64,000 nt of DNA from Lachnospiraceae bacterium (GTDB taxonomy: Bacteria; Bacillota; Clostridia; Lachnospirales; Lachnospiraceae): positions 1 through 64,000 of the forward strand of contig JAFVHP010000044.1 of assembly GCA_017474455.1 (NCBI GenBank). Reading direction: 5' to 3'. The notes beneath the pieces were generated by a model. The model saw only the letters and a list, made by a program, of their open reading frames with translations. It searched no databases and was not told the DNA's origin. A program made the translations under genes and the position numbers. This document shows positions 6,933 to 15,938 of the stretch, in pieces (position 1 is the first letter of the stretch; the number at the start of each line of letters is the position of its first letter).

Positions 6933-9315
6933 TCTGTACGATACCCGCGAACAGGACGGAACCATCCCTGGCAGTGACCGTGAACAGGAACGGCCTGTCA
7001 AAGACAAGGTCGATCTCATCCTGCGGCATGGCAGCGCCTGCCGCCATGGCAAGCTCCGTGTAGGCCGCACCGGTGACGCCTTCCTCATCGATCTCCACGA
7101 GGGCTGCATGACTGGCTTCACTGAGATAGATCTCGTCCACTTCATCAGTCAGGGGACCAAAGTCCGCGATGCCCGGGATCATGGCGTCTTGAATGCCGAG
7201 GTCCTTCAATATGCTGATGAGTCCGGTCTTTGCCGAAACACTGAATTTCGGGAGGGAAAGATGCACGATGGGATAATAGCTCTCCGCTTCCCATGCCGCG
7301 CGTGAGACCTTCAACACTTCCCGCAGCACTTCCCCGGATGCCAGGTCCTGCACGCTGATCCCCTCGTCCGGGAGGAAAAAGTACATGTTGCCGCTGTCCG
7401 TCAGGGATAGTCCTGCTGCCGTAAAACAGCTCCCCGGGAATATGCCCATCATCCTGTCCATATGCATCATGGGGACTTCCCGGTCGCCGGAAGCGCCGTG
7501 AAAGATCTCGTCCTTTGTCCTGTCAGCGGCAAATCTGTCCGTCCACGCCGCCTTGTAATATATTGTCGTGACCAGCGCCAGGACCGTATCCCTGTCCAGT
7601 TTCAGATCCTGCGTATACTCCGTCAGAAGGCCGCCGGTATTGTCATCCGTCCACTGCCGCAGCGCCTTGTCCATCTCTTCGGAACCCGGTACTCCCATAA
7701 AGGACGACGCATGATGATCCTCCGCCAGCCTCTGCAGCGTATCCGGATGGTAACCGATCCGGTCGTTCAGCCACATGGACGCGGCAGGGATGCTCTTCAG
7801 GGCGGGCGTATCCGCATAATTGGCTTCCCAGAATGCTTTCGCTTTTTCCCTGGCGCTTTCGATATCCTCAACCTGCAGGGCATCCAGGATCTGCTCCCTG
7901 GTGTTCCCCCCGGAGACCTCGGCCAGCATGGCCAGCGCCGTATAGATATTCAGCGGCGAACAGACCGCGTTCGCAGGGTGGCCTTCCTCGTCCTCCGCCT
8001 GCAGCATCTCCTTAAGGATGGCGGCATAATAATCCTCCATGCCTGCCTGCAGCTCAGCGGATGCATTGATCTTCTCCAGCTGCGCCTGCCACCATTTCCA
8101 GTGCGCGTCCGTCATCAGAAATGCCTCCGCGTCCATATCCGGCGCCGCTGCGTCAGGAAGGACGGCAACGGTCTTTTCCACGCCTTCCGCATCCTGTCCG
8201 GCGTGATCCCCGGCCTCTTCATCCGCCGCCTCAGCGTTTTCTTTCGCCTTGCCGGCCGGTTCGCCGGCATAGATAAAGTACGCGTAGATATCGTACCGGT
8301 CAAAGTCCCCGGGCGCGCGCCATGCGCTGACGCTCTTCCTGATCCTGTACTCGCCGGGCTCTATCTCCCCGTACAGCCACTTCCAGTTGACTGCCCAGTC
8401 ATTGTCGGTATCCGGCAAGATCGTATAGCCGATGTCATTGAAGGCGGCATTGTCGATCACCGGCGGCAGTTCCTTATAGAACTCTCCGTCCTGCTTTTCC
8501 AGGGCAAAATCTTCCCCGTAGATCAGTTCCCCGTCCGCCGCGTCCGGATCCCATAACGAGAACCGCACCGTCGCGCCGTCCGCACGGATATCCCTGGCCT
8601 GCATCATAAGGCCGATCTCCGGTATCTCGGAATCACGCCTGAAATAACCGATCCCGCCTTCCCGGATATCCGGTTCGAAGACCAGTGTCTCCAGGATCTC
8701 TTTTGCCTTTTCCTTTTCTTCTCCGGTCCAGTCCATCGTCATATTCGCGATCGCGACGATCCCTTCCTTGTCATCATGGAATGTGATGAAGTCCCAAGTC
8801 CTGTCGTTATCGTCAATCCCGTCATCGTAAGTCCCGATCAGGGCTTTGCTTCCCGCGATCTGCACCTCTTCCTGTGTCAGGCCGGTGCCGCAGACGCCGA
8901 ACAGATCCTGGTATGACAGTTCGATGCGGCCTTCAGCCCTGCTCTCCGGGAAGAACAGGAGCCCGTAGAAGCCTCCCGTGTCCAGTCCGGACTCTCCTGC
9001 CGCCACGGTCCGGCTTTCCCATCCTTCCGGGATCATTACGGATATCCTGCCGTAGGGTCCCGGGGCATATACCCGGCCATCTTCCGCTGCTGGTGCAGGT
9101 ACTGCTTCTGTATCTCCAGATCCGTTTCCGGCGGGCGCAGCCGTTTCTTCTGCCGTTTCCTCTGCGGCTTCCTCTATCGGTTCTGTAAGGGCAGCAGCCG
9201 TATCAGCGCCTGTCCCGTTATCCTTATCCTTCTTCGCTGCGCAGCCTGCTGCCGCCGCAGCGGTGCAAAGCATGAGAGCTGCCAGTGCGATCGCCCATAT
9301 CCTGCCGGTCTTCAT
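6922..9315 (-). CDS. Lipoprotein with C-terminal serpin domain
   Basis: A 797-residue exported protein. The signal peptide ends in a lipobox with the lipidated cysteine at residue 25, followed by an acidic, Ala/Glu-rich linker. Residues of about 75-340 form an unrecognised extracellular region. From about 425 on it is a serpin: NIYTALAMLAEVSGG, TIYYKAAW and LSLPKFSV are core motifs, the hinge EEGVTGAAY starts near 744, and DRPFLFTV closes the fold. The reactive-centre loop is rich in Ala, Gly and Met, suggesting an elastase- or subtilisin-like target, but P1 is uncertain. AGGAGG precedes the ATG. Inferred role: protecting surface proteins from host or competitor serine proteases. Confidence 0.92.
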   Translation of the reverse strand: MKTGRIWAIALAALMLCTAAAAAGCAAKKDKDNGTGADTAAALTEPIEEAAEETAEETAAPAGNGSGDTEAVPAPAAEDGRVYAPGPYGRISVMIPEGWESRTVAAGESGLDTGGFYGLLFFPESRAEGRIELSYQDLFGVCGTGLTQEEVQIAGSKALIGTYDDGIDDNDRTWDFITFHDDKEGIVAIANMTMDWTGEEKEKAKEILETLVFEPDIREGGIGYFRRDSEIPEIGLMMQARDIRADGATVRFSLWDPDAADGELIYGEDFALEKQDGEFYKELPPVIDNAAFNDIGYTILPDTDNDWAVNWKWLYGEIEPGEYRIRKSVSAWRAPGDFDRYDIYAYFIYAGEPAGKAKENAEAADEEAGDHAGQDAEGVEKTVAVLPDAAAPDMDAEAFLMTDAHWKWWQAQLEKINASAELQAGMEDYYAAILKEMLQAEDEEGHPANAVCSPLNIYTALAMLAEVSGGNTREQILDALQVEDIESAREKAKAFWEANYADTPALKSIPAASMWLNDRIGYHPDTLQRLAEDHHASSFMGVPGSEEMDKALRQWTDDNTGGLLTEYTQDLKLDRDTVLALVTTIYYKAAWTDRFAADRTKDEIFHGASGDREVPMMHMDRMMGIFPGSCFTAAGLSLTDSGNMYFFLPDEGISVQDLASGEVLREVLKVSRAAWEAESYYPIVHLSLPKFSVSAKTGLISILKDLGIQDAMIPGIADFGPLTDEVDEIYLSEASHAALVEIDEEGVTGAAYTELAMAAGAAMPQDEIDLVFDRPFLFTVTARDGSVLFAGIVQNAK

Positions 9316-9405
9316 GATCTTTCCTCCTGTTATCTGGCTATAAACTGTTTATACCATGAAAGCCGCAGAAAAAGGAGAGACGTTGCATTTTGCGTCTTGT
9401 CCCGA

Positions 9406-9450
9406 ATAAAAAAACAGGATACGGTCCCGGCTGTCCGGATCCGTATCCTG
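9406..9450 (-). terminator. Rho-independent terminator after the NifX-FKBP gene
   Basis: Read on the minus strand, CAGGATACGG and CCGTATCCTG form a 10-bp perfect stem around a GC-rich loop, followed at once by seven T residues. It lies 25 bp after the stop of the gene ending at 9475 and separates it from the serpin gene. Confidence 0.9.
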
Positions 9451-9474
9451 CTGTTATCGTGTTCTTTAAGTGAG

Positions 9475-10371
9475 TCAGTCCCTGACTTCCACCAGTTCGA
9501 TCGTAAAGTTGAGTTCCTTGCCGGCCATCTCGTGGTTGGCGTCGAAAGTGATGGTCGTATCATCTTTCGCCGTGACCGTTACGGGGAACGGCTGGCCGTA
9601 CATATTCCGCAGGTAGACTCTCTGTCCCGCCGAAAGATCTTCGGAACCGGGCATATCCGCGATATCGACTGTGAAGACGGCGGCCGGATCGGCTTCGCCG
9701 TAGGCCTCCGACGGCATGAGGTGGACCTGCACGGTCTCACCGGGCTCCATATTGGCGACCGCAGCGTCAAAGCCTCTGATCATCATGCCCGCGCCGCAGA
9801 CGAACTCCAGCGGTTCACCCCTGTCATAGGAGGAATCGAACTGCGTCCCGTCGTTGAACGTACCGCGGTAATGCGTGCGGCAGGTCTTTCCGACGTTTTT
9901 GCCTTCGATCGGGGGAAGGGAAGCCCTTCCGGGACAGCCTCCACAGCTGCCGCAGCCCTCTTCGCCTTCTTCACCGCAGCCGCCGCAGCCTTCCTCTCCT
10001 TCGCCGCAGCCATGCTCTCCGCAGGTATGCTCTTCTCCGTGATGATGATCGCAGTTCGCTCCGGTATTCTCCAGTTCGCCTCTCAAATACGCTTCCACGG
10101 CCGCGTCGGCATCTCCGGACGCGCCCGCGCACAGTTCGATCCCTCTTTCCTCGAGCGCCGCCTGCGCGCCGCCGCCGATCCCTCCGCAGATCAGCACGTC
10201 GACCGCGTCATCCGCGAGGAGCCCGGCCGGGGCGCTGTGGCCGCTGCCGTTTGAACCGATGACCTGCGAGGAGACTATCTTATTGTCCTCAACTTCATAG
10301 ACCTTGAACTGTTCCGTGTGTCCGAAATGCTGGAATATGTTTCCGTCTTCGTATGTAACCGCGATCCTCAT
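9475..10371 (-). CDS. NifX/NifB-like domain fused to FKBP-type peptidyl-prolyl isomerase
   Basis: Residues 1-105 match the dinitrogenase iron-molybdenum cofactor fold: MRIAVTYEDG, FQHFGHTEQFKVYE, then LLADDAVDVLICGGIGGGA. A linker of about 40 residues is packed with His, Cys, Gly and Glu (runs such as CDHHHGEEHTCGEHGCG and CGGCG). The rest is a SlyD-type FKBP: GTFNDGTQFDSSYDRGEPLEF, GMMIRGFD and FDANHEMAGKEL. The organism shows no nitrogenase here, so the first domain is likelier a small metallocluster-binding module and the fusion a metal-handling chaperone. A GTG 15 bp upstream (10386) is in frame; ATG 10371 matches family starts but has only a weak ribosome binding site. Confidence 0.9.
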   Translation of the reverse strand: MRIAVTYEDGNIFQHFGHTEQFKVYEVEDNKIVSSQVIGSNGSGHSAPAGLLADDAVDVLICGGIGGGAQAALEERGIELCAGASGDADAAVEAYLRGELENTGANCDHHHGEEHTCGEHGCGEGEEGCGGCGEEGEEGCGSCGGCPGRASLPPIEGKNVGKTCRTHYRGTFNDGTQFDSSYDRGEPLEFVCGAGMMIRGFDAAVANMEPGETVQVHLMPSEAYGEADPAAVFTVDIADMPGSEDLSAGQRVYLRNMYGQPFPVTVTAKDDTTITFDANHEMAGKELNFTIELVEVRD

Positions 10372-10444
10372 AATCTTAATTTCCACTCACCTTTCCGCTT
10401 TTTCTTTTCCGCCGGCCTTACCATAAAGGTCTGCCGGTGTATTA

Positions 10445-10711
10445 TCAGTTTCCGTTCTTCAGGCTCTGGCTTCTCTTTGTCCCTCGCCTGGCGTCTGTTT
10501 CCATTTCCCGCCTGGTCCTGTTGGCTGATATGGCAGAGAAACCATAAACGATCTCGTCCTTCCTGTCAAGGATATCCCTGTAAACACTGTCCGCAAACTC
10601 ATCCAGGTCGACCCCCGCGGCGTGCACGCCGGCACCGCCGAGATTCGTGTTGACGGCGGGCGGGATGCCTATGCCTGAAGTGCCTCCGGTGATCAATACA
10701 GTACTGCTCAT
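10445..10711 (-). pseudogene. Internally deleted short-chain dehydrogenase remnant
   Basis: The first 15 residues, MSSTVLITGGTSGIG, are the NAD(P)-binding start of a short-chain dehydrogenase. The sequence then jumps to a stretch typical of the C-terminal end of the DltE-like group (PAVNTNLGGAGVHAAGVDLDEFAD, split here in reading). The catalytic Ser, Tyr and Lys and about 150 residues of the fold are missing. The reading frame survives across the junction, and an AGGAGAG ribosome binding site is still present. The 88-residue product could not be a dehydrogenase. A sequence or assembly deletion is possible, but both ends being intact in frame favours a real deletion. Confidence 0.7.
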
Positions 10712-10779
10712 AACGGTCTCTCCTTTCTGTGTCGGCGATAGATGTCTCCGTTAACGATGTCCTCAGATAAATTGTACCA

Positions 10780-12174
10780 TTAAGCTGATTGCCGGATCCT
10801 TTTCTTTTGGATCCATTTTCCGGAATGATAGTACAGCGCACCCGGTATGATACCGAATATCCATCCCACAGGACTGGCCAGCCACAGTCCGGTAACGCCG
10901 ATGACAGACGAAAGGACCAGGGCGCCTGCAAGCTTGAATACGATCTCCGTGATCCCCGCAGCCATAGGCACCAGCGCTTCACCCATACCGCGCAGGGTCT
11001 GGTTGTACATCCATACCAGCGCAAGGAACGGATAGCAGACACCGGAAATGATCTGGTACTGCCTGGCCTGGACGAGCACTTGTGCAAAGTGCGGATCGGC
11101 CTCAGAAAGAAATGCGCGTATAAAAGCGGTGCCGAACAGCAGCATGACCGCCGCTCCGGCTGCCGCTGTCAGGACACTGATCACGGCTACTTTCTTAAAT
11201 CCGCTCTTCACCCTGTCATACAGGCCGGCTCCGAAATTCTGGCCGGCAAAGACCGAAAAGCCGTTGGATATTGACGAGAAAAGCATCGTCGCAAAGCGCA
11301 TGATCTGTGATACGGCAGTATACGCGGTCACCGTCACCACGCCGAAGGAATTGATCCTTGCGGATATGACAACGTCTCCGAGGCTGGTAACGAATAATTG
11401 CACGCTGAGCGAAAGTCCGAGCTTCAGCGTGTCCCATATCAGTTTCCAATCGGGCTTAAGGTCCTGTCCGGTAAAGTGGAAGATCGGGTATTTTTTCCAT
11501 GTATACCATATGCAGGCGGCAGCCGAAGCCACCTGGGCTATTACAGTGGCTATAGCCACGCCGGCGACGCCCATTCCGAAGACAGCAACGAATGTTATGT
11601 TCAGGACGACGTTCAGGATGGATGAGAGAATAAGGAAATACAGCGGAGTCCTGCTGTCACCTATCGCACGGAGGATCGACGCCGTCGCGTTGTAGGCCAC
11701 CTGCCCGAAGCAGAGACCGACGCAGATGCGCATATAGAGAACCGCATCATCGATGATCAGCGCATCTGCCTGCATCATAGTCATGATCGGCCGTGCAAAG
11801 GCCGCTCCGGCCGCCCCTATAACTGCCGAACCCGCCGCGACGATATAGATGCATCCGACCGCCGTCCTGCGGACCATCTCATTATTCCTCGCGCCGAAGT
11901 ACTGTGCGGTCATAACTGAGAAGGCGGTCGTCAGTGCTATGGAGATCATCAGGAAGAACCCGGTGATCTGAGCTGTCGAGCCGACGGCGGCAAGCGCCCT
12001 TGCACCAAGGAAACGTCCTATGATAATGCTGTCCATCGTGTTGTATAGCGACTGGAAAAGGCTCCCTATGGCTACGGGAACGGCGAACAGCAAGACAGCC
12101 CTTACCGGGCTGTCTGTGATCATATCAATACTCTCCGAGGAAAACCTGTTGAAAACAGTTTGTCTTTTCCGCAT
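10780..12174 (-). CDS. MATE family efflux transporter
   Basis: Twelve-helix multidrug and toxin extrusion exporter, 464 residues, normal for the family. Visible signatures include LLFAVPVAIGSLFQSLYNTMD split over the first helix, ALAAVGSTAQIT, MRICVGLCFGQVAYNATASI and AGQNFGAG in the second half, reflecting the internal duplication of MATE proteins. It uses a Na+ or H+ gradient; the substrate is unknown. It starts 27 bp after the last nucleoside-transporter permease gene and may be read through from that operon. The start has no strong ribosome binding site at the usual distance, so an internal ATG such as that of MITDSPVRAVLL is possible. Confidence 0.93.
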   Translation of the reverse strand: MRKRQTVFNRFSSESIDMITDSPVRAVLLFAVPVAIGSLFQSLYNTMDSIIIGRFLGARALAAVGSTAQITGFFLMISIALTTAFSVMTAQYFGARNNEMVRRTAVGCIYIVAAGSAVIGAAGAAFARPIMTMMQADALIIDDAVLYMRICVGLCFGQVAYNATASILRAIGDSRTPLYFLILSSILNVVLNITFVAVFGMGVAGVAIATVIAQVASAAACIWYTWKKYPIFHFTGQDLKPDWKLIWDTLKLGLSLSVQLFVTSLGDVVISARINSFGVVTVTAYTAVSQIMRFATMLFSSISNGFSVFAGQNFGAGLYDRVKSGFKKVAVISVLTAAAGAAVMLLFGTAFIRAFLSEADPHFAQVLVQARQYQIISGVCYPFLALVWMYNQTLRGMGEALVPMAAGITEIVFKLAGALVLSSVIGVTGLWLASPVGWIFGIIPGALYYHSGKWIQKKRIRQSA

Positions 12175-12201
12175 CTTGGGATCTTTCGTTCCTTGTCTTT
12201 C

Positions 12202-13191
12202 CTATCTGTCTTCCCGGAAATACGAGAGTCCCAGGCTCTGCGGCGGCTGGTTCTCCCTCTTCCTGCGCATGCTGGTAATGATCAGCACGATGATCGTGAC
12301 GACGTACGGCAGCATCTTGTACAGTTCCTTGACGGAAAGATTCATGCCGGTCGGGATGAACAGGTACAAGATGTAAAGCCCGCCGAACAGGATGGAAGCC
12401 AGTACGCCCACGTCGGGACGCCAGATCGTGAAGATGACCAGCGCGATGGCCAGCCAGCCCCTGTCGCCGAAAGCGTCGTTGGACCATATGCCGCAGGCGT
12501 AGTCCATAACATAATAGAGTCCGCCGAGTCCCGCGATCATACAGCCGATGCAGGTCGCGACATATTTATATGCGGTGATGTTGATGCCGGCTGCGTCGGC
12601 TGTGGCGGGATTTTCGCCGACGGCGCGCAGTTCCAGGCCGGTCCTGGTCTTTTTCAGGATAAATGCCGCTGCCAGCGCGATCACGATAGCCAGGTAGGCC
12701 AGAAAGCCGTAGGAGAAGAAGATCTTTCCCACTGCGCCAAGCCTTCCCGCAAAGGGCAGCGAACGCGAAAAGCATGCGCTCGTGGCGGAGAGCGCGATGT
12801 TGGGGACGTCAGCGCCTGTCAGCTTGATCAGGGATCCGCCGAAGAAGTTGCCGAAACCGATGCCGAAGGTCGTCATGGCAAGGCCTGTCACGTTCTGGTT
12901 GGCCCTCAGCGTGACTGTCAGGAAACAGTACAGAAGGCCCATCAGAAGCGATCCGATAAGGCAGGCCAGCATCGGCAGAAGAATGGCGACGAAGCTGTTC
13001 ACATTGCCGCCGGCGGATCTTTCATAGAAGAAAGACGCGATAACGCCGCTGATAGCCCCGACATACATTACACCGGGAATACCGAGGTTCAGGTTCCCCG
13101 ATTTCTGGGTGATGATCTCGCCGGTACTGCCGTAAAGCAGCGGGATGGACTGGACGACGGCCCGCGGTATAAAAGAAACAAAGTCAAACAT
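12202..13191 (-). CDS. Nucleoside ABC transporter permease (NupQ/YufQ-like)
   Basis: Second membrane subunit of the BMP-family nucleoside importer. The protein has about eight to nine hydrophobic segments and the BPD_transp_2 signatures NLGIPGVMYVGA near residue 35 and GENPATADAAGI in the cytoplasmic loop that contacts the ATPase. At 329 residues it has family length. AGGAG precedes the ATG. It follows the first permease by 66 bp and shares the operon with the ATPase and the lipoprotein upstream. Purine-nucleoside specificity is inferred from the Nup family and the guanine deaminase next door. Confidence 0.9.
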   Translation of the reverse strand: MFDFVSFIPRAVVQSIPLLYGSTGEIITQKSGNLNLGIPGVMYVGAISGVIASFFYERSAGGNVNSFVAILLPMLACLIGSLLMGLLYCFLTVTLRANQNVTGLAMTTFGIGFGNFFGGSLIKLTGADVPNIALSATSACFSRSLPFAGRLGAVGKIFFSYGFLAYLAIVIALAAAFILKKTRTGLELRAVGENPATADAAGINITAYKYVATCIGCMIAGLGGLYYVMDYACGIWSNDAFGDRGWLAIALVIFTIWRPDVGVLASILFGGLYILYLFIPTGMNLSVKELYKMLPYVVTIIVLIITSMRRKRENQPPQSLGLSYFREDR

Positions 13192-13257
13192 GATCTCTCC
13201 TGTTCTTTCCCGGTCATTCCGGGTCTTGTATGCTCTGTCCGGTACAGTGTTCTCCGC

Positions 13258-14343
13258 TTACTGACCTTTTTTGCGGAAATGGATCTGGTACTGGATAAAG
13301 AACTCACTGCCGATGATGAAGAAAAGGATGATGCCTGTCAGGATATCCCCGAAGGACTGGTTCAGATGGTACATCGTGGAGATCTCGCTGGCGCCGCGCT
13401 TAAGGAAGATCAGGAGCGCGCTGCTCAGGATCATGGATATCGGGTTGAATTTGGCCAGCCAGGCGACCATGACAGCCGTGAAACCGCGGTTGTCGGCGAT
13501 GGTCGTGGTGATGGTGTGGTTGGTAGAGCCCACCAGCAGAAGTCCTGTCAGGCCGCAGACAGCACCGGAAAGGATAAGCGTGCGGACAATGACTTTTTCC
13601 ACCTTGATGCCGACATAACGGGCGGTCCTTTCACTTTCACCGACGACGGTCAGTTCATACCCGTGCTTGCTGTACCGCATGTAAATGAACATCAGCACCG
13701 TGACGGCCAGGGCGATCAGTATATTCAGCAGATACTTGTAGCTCCCGATCTGCGGAAGCCATCCGGCCTCGGTAGACTGGTTGATGATGCCGATCTTGCC
13801 CGAGCCCTTCGGCACTTCCCAGATGATGACATAGTATGCGACCAGCTGTGTGGCGACATAATTCATCATCAGGGTGAACAGGGTCTCGTTCGTATTCCAT
13901 TTTGCCTTGAAAAATGCCGGTATGAATGCCCAAATGGCACCTGCCGCCATGGCAGACACTGTCATGACAAGGATCAGGATCCCGTTCGGGATCTTTCCGC
14001 CCAGGAGGATCATGCAGGCCGCGGTAGCGAGGCCGCCGATCAGGATCTGGCCTTCACCGCCCAGATTCCAGAAATGCATCATAAACGCCGGCGCGAGGGC
14101 GACCGAGACAAGGAGCAGCATGGCGATCTCCTGTCCGGTAGTCCAGGTCTTGCGGACCGTGCCGAAAGCACCCTGGAACATCGTCGCGAATACTTTCACG
14201 GGATTCAGGTCCGTAACGAGCATCGTCAGGACCGCGCAGAATACCAGCGAAAGCAGGATGGCAAGGAGCCTGATCCCCCAGGCCTTCGAGGTGGGGAGCG
14301 CCTTGCGCTTGGAAAGGCGGATAAGCGGTGTTTTATTATGCAT
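13258..14343 (-). CDS. Nucleoside ABC transporter permease (NupP/YufP-like)
   Basis: First membrane subunit of the BMP-type importer. Characteristic stretches are NLGGEGQILIGGLATAA in an early helix, MMNYVATQLVAYY, and VGESERTARYVGIK, the cytoplasmic coupling loop. A soluble N-terminal stretch rich in Lys and Arg precedes the first helix. GGGAGGT stands before the ATG, which overlaps the end of the ATPase gene by 8 bp, so the two are co-translated. It is expected to form a heterodimeric channel with the permease at 12202-13191. Confidence 0.92.
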   Translation of the reverse strand: MHNKTPLIRLSKRKALPTSKAWGIRLLAILLSLVFCAVLTMLVTDLNPVKVFATMFQGAFGTVRKTWTTGQEIAMLLLVSVALAPAFMMHFWNLGGEGQILIGGLATAACMILLGGKIPNGILILVMTVSAMAAGAIWAFIPAFFKAKWNTNETLFTLMMNYVATQLVAYYVIIWEVPKGSGKIGIINQSTEAGWLPQIGSYKYLLNILIALAVTVLMFIYMRYSKHGYELTVVGESERTARYVGIKVEKVIVRTLILSGAVCGLTGLLLVGSTNHTITTTIADNRGFTAVMVAWLAKFNPISMILSSALLIFLKRGASEISTMYHLNQSFGDILTGIILFFIIGSEFFIQYQIHFRKKGQ

Positions 14344-15090
14344 CTTGCTTACCTCCCAGTTTCGTCATCATCATACCGACCTCATTTTTGGTGATCTTTC
14401 TGCCGTCGACGATCCCGCTTACCCTGCCGCCGCACAGGACAAGGATCCTGTCGCACAGCTCAAGCAGAACGTCCAGGTCTTCACCGACATAAACGACCGC
14501 GACACCGTTCTTTTTCTGCTGGTTGATCAGGTCATAGATCATATAGGAAGAGTTGATGTCCAGGCCCCTGACAGCGTAGGCAGTCAGCAGTACCGTAGGC
14601 GCGGAAGAGATCTCCCTGCCGACCAGCACTTTCTGGACATTGCCGCCGGAAAGGCGCCTGACCGGTGTGGAAAGGCCCGGCGTATTGACTTCCAGTTCGT
14701 TTACGACCCGGCCTGCCAGGTCATGCGGCGCGCTGCGGTCCGTAAAGACTGAATTGCCTTCCCTGAAGGAGCGCAGCATCATGTTGTCGGTCAGGTCCAT
14801 GTTCCCGACAAGGCCCATGCCGAGCCTGTCTTCAGGCACGAAGGAAAGGGCTACCCCGAGCTTTGCTATCTCAAGGGGATCTTTGCCGATCAGTTCATCC
14901 GTTTCCCCGCTGTCTTCGATATAGGTGACTGTTCCTTTTTCCACCGGCTGGAGTCCGGCGATCGCCTCCAGAAGCTCCTTCTGGCCGCTGCCGGAAATGC
15001 CGGCCACACCCAGGATCTCGCCGCTCCTTGCCGTAAAGGAAACATCGTCGAGCTTTAATATGCCTTCCTCGTTGCGGACTGTAAGGCTTC
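14336..15090 (-). CDS. Nucleoside ABC transporter ATPase, C-terminal part (separated by a frameshift)
   Basis: Second nucleotide-binding domain of a NupO/YufO-like ATPase. AGISGSGQKELLEAIAG replaces a canonical Walker A, as is usual in the second half of this family. FVPEDRLGMG and the LSGGN signature follow, then TAYAVRGLDIN at the Walker B position. The frame stays open up to about 15090 but has no good start; the first usable codon is near 15007. The upstream part lies in another frame (15055-15891). Inserting one A into GTGGAAGCC near 15088 restores a continuous protein reading VVESLTVRNEEG. See the companion entry for the first half. Confidence 0.85.
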
Positions 15091-15891
15091 CACCACCAGC
15101 CTGTTTTTGGGATCTTTCGGTTCAGGGCGCTCGATATTGAGCGATACGGAATGGCCGACCATCATATCGGTCATCTCCTGGGCATTGGTTTCTTTCGTGA
15201 TCATCTCGCCCACATATTCCCCGCGGCGGAGCACGGCGACACGGTCGCTCAGTTCCTCCACCTCATGCATCTTGTGCGTGATGATGACGATCGCCTTGCC
15301 GTCTTTGCGCATATTGCGCAGCACGGCGAAGAGCTTTTCCGTTTCCTGCGGTGTCAGGACAGCCGTCGGTTCGTCCAGGATCAGGATGTCCGCGCCGCGG
15401 TAGAGGAGCTTGACGATCTCAACCGTCTGCTTCTGGGAAACGGACATGTCATAGATCTTCTGCATGGGATCGACTTCGAAACCGTAGGCATCGCAGATCT
15501 GGCGGATCCTGTCCGCCGCGGCCCTGATATTGAGCCTGCCGGGCTCCTTCAGGCCGAGGATGATATTCTCGGTCGCCGTCAGCACGTCGACCAGTTTGAA
15601 ATGCTGATGGATCATCCCGATCCCGCATTCAAAAGAGTCCCTGGGCGAACGGATCAAGGTCTCTTTTCCATTGATCAGGATCTCTCCTTCGTCCGGATAA
15701 TAGATACCGGCAAGCATGTTCATCAGCGTCGTCTTACCGCTTCCGTTCTCCCCGAGAAGGGCCAGGATCTCTCCTTTCCGGATCGTCAGATCGACTTTGT
15801 AGTTGGCGCGGACATTGCCGAAAAACTTCGATATGCCCCTCATCTCGACCGCCGCGGGCGCGGCAGCCTGATCTTTTTTCAGATTATCCAT
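15055..15891 (-). CDS. Nucleoside ABC transporter ATPase, N-terminal part (frameshifted)
   Basis: First nucleotide-binding domain of the ATPase that should power the BMP-type nucleoside importer. Walker A is GENGSGKTTL near residue 50, the Q-loop MIHQHFKL, the signature MSVSQKQTVEI (LSVGQ-like in this family) and Walker B ILILDEPTAVLTPQE. The last residues, EALQSATRKAY, are out-of-frame translation after a one-base loss near 15088-15090. A normal family member has about 510 residues; here it is broken into 278 plus about 250. If the indel is real, transport is impaired; a sequencing or assembly error is equally possible because both halves look otherwise unspoiled. Confidence 0.88.
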   Translation of the reverse strand: MDNLKKDQAAAPAAVEMRGISKFFGNVRANYKVDLTIRKGEILALLGENGSGKTTLMNMLAGIYYPDEGEILINGKETLIRSPRDSFECGIGMIHQHFKLVDVLTATENIILGLKEPGRLNIRAAADRIRQICDAYGFEVDPMQKIYDMSVSQKQTVEIVKLLYRGADILILDEPTAVLTPQETEKLFAVLRNMRKDGKAIVIITHKMHEVEELSDRVAVLRRGEYVGEMITKETNAQEMTDMMVGHSVSLNIERPEPKDPKNRLVVEALQSATRKAY

Positions 15892-15938
15892 AGGTCTCTT
15901 TCCTCTGCGGGCCTGTCCGGACCTCGTAAAGCAAATAT

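Noticed and set aside
7462..8556. Plus-strand frame of 364 codons inside the serpin gene
   Set aside because: Shadow of the serpin lipoprotein; Arg/Gln/Ile-rich, no motif, no ribosome binding site.
9475..10371. Nitrogenase gene cluster
   Set aside because: Only a NifX/NifB-like domain is present, fused to FKBP; no nifHDK or further cofactor genes are in the window.
12160..14394. Plus-strand frame of 744 codons across the two permease genes
   Set aside because: Composition (Asp, His, Gln, Arg runs) is that of the complement of hydrophobic genes, and no domain is recognisable. Both permeases on the minus strand are clear.
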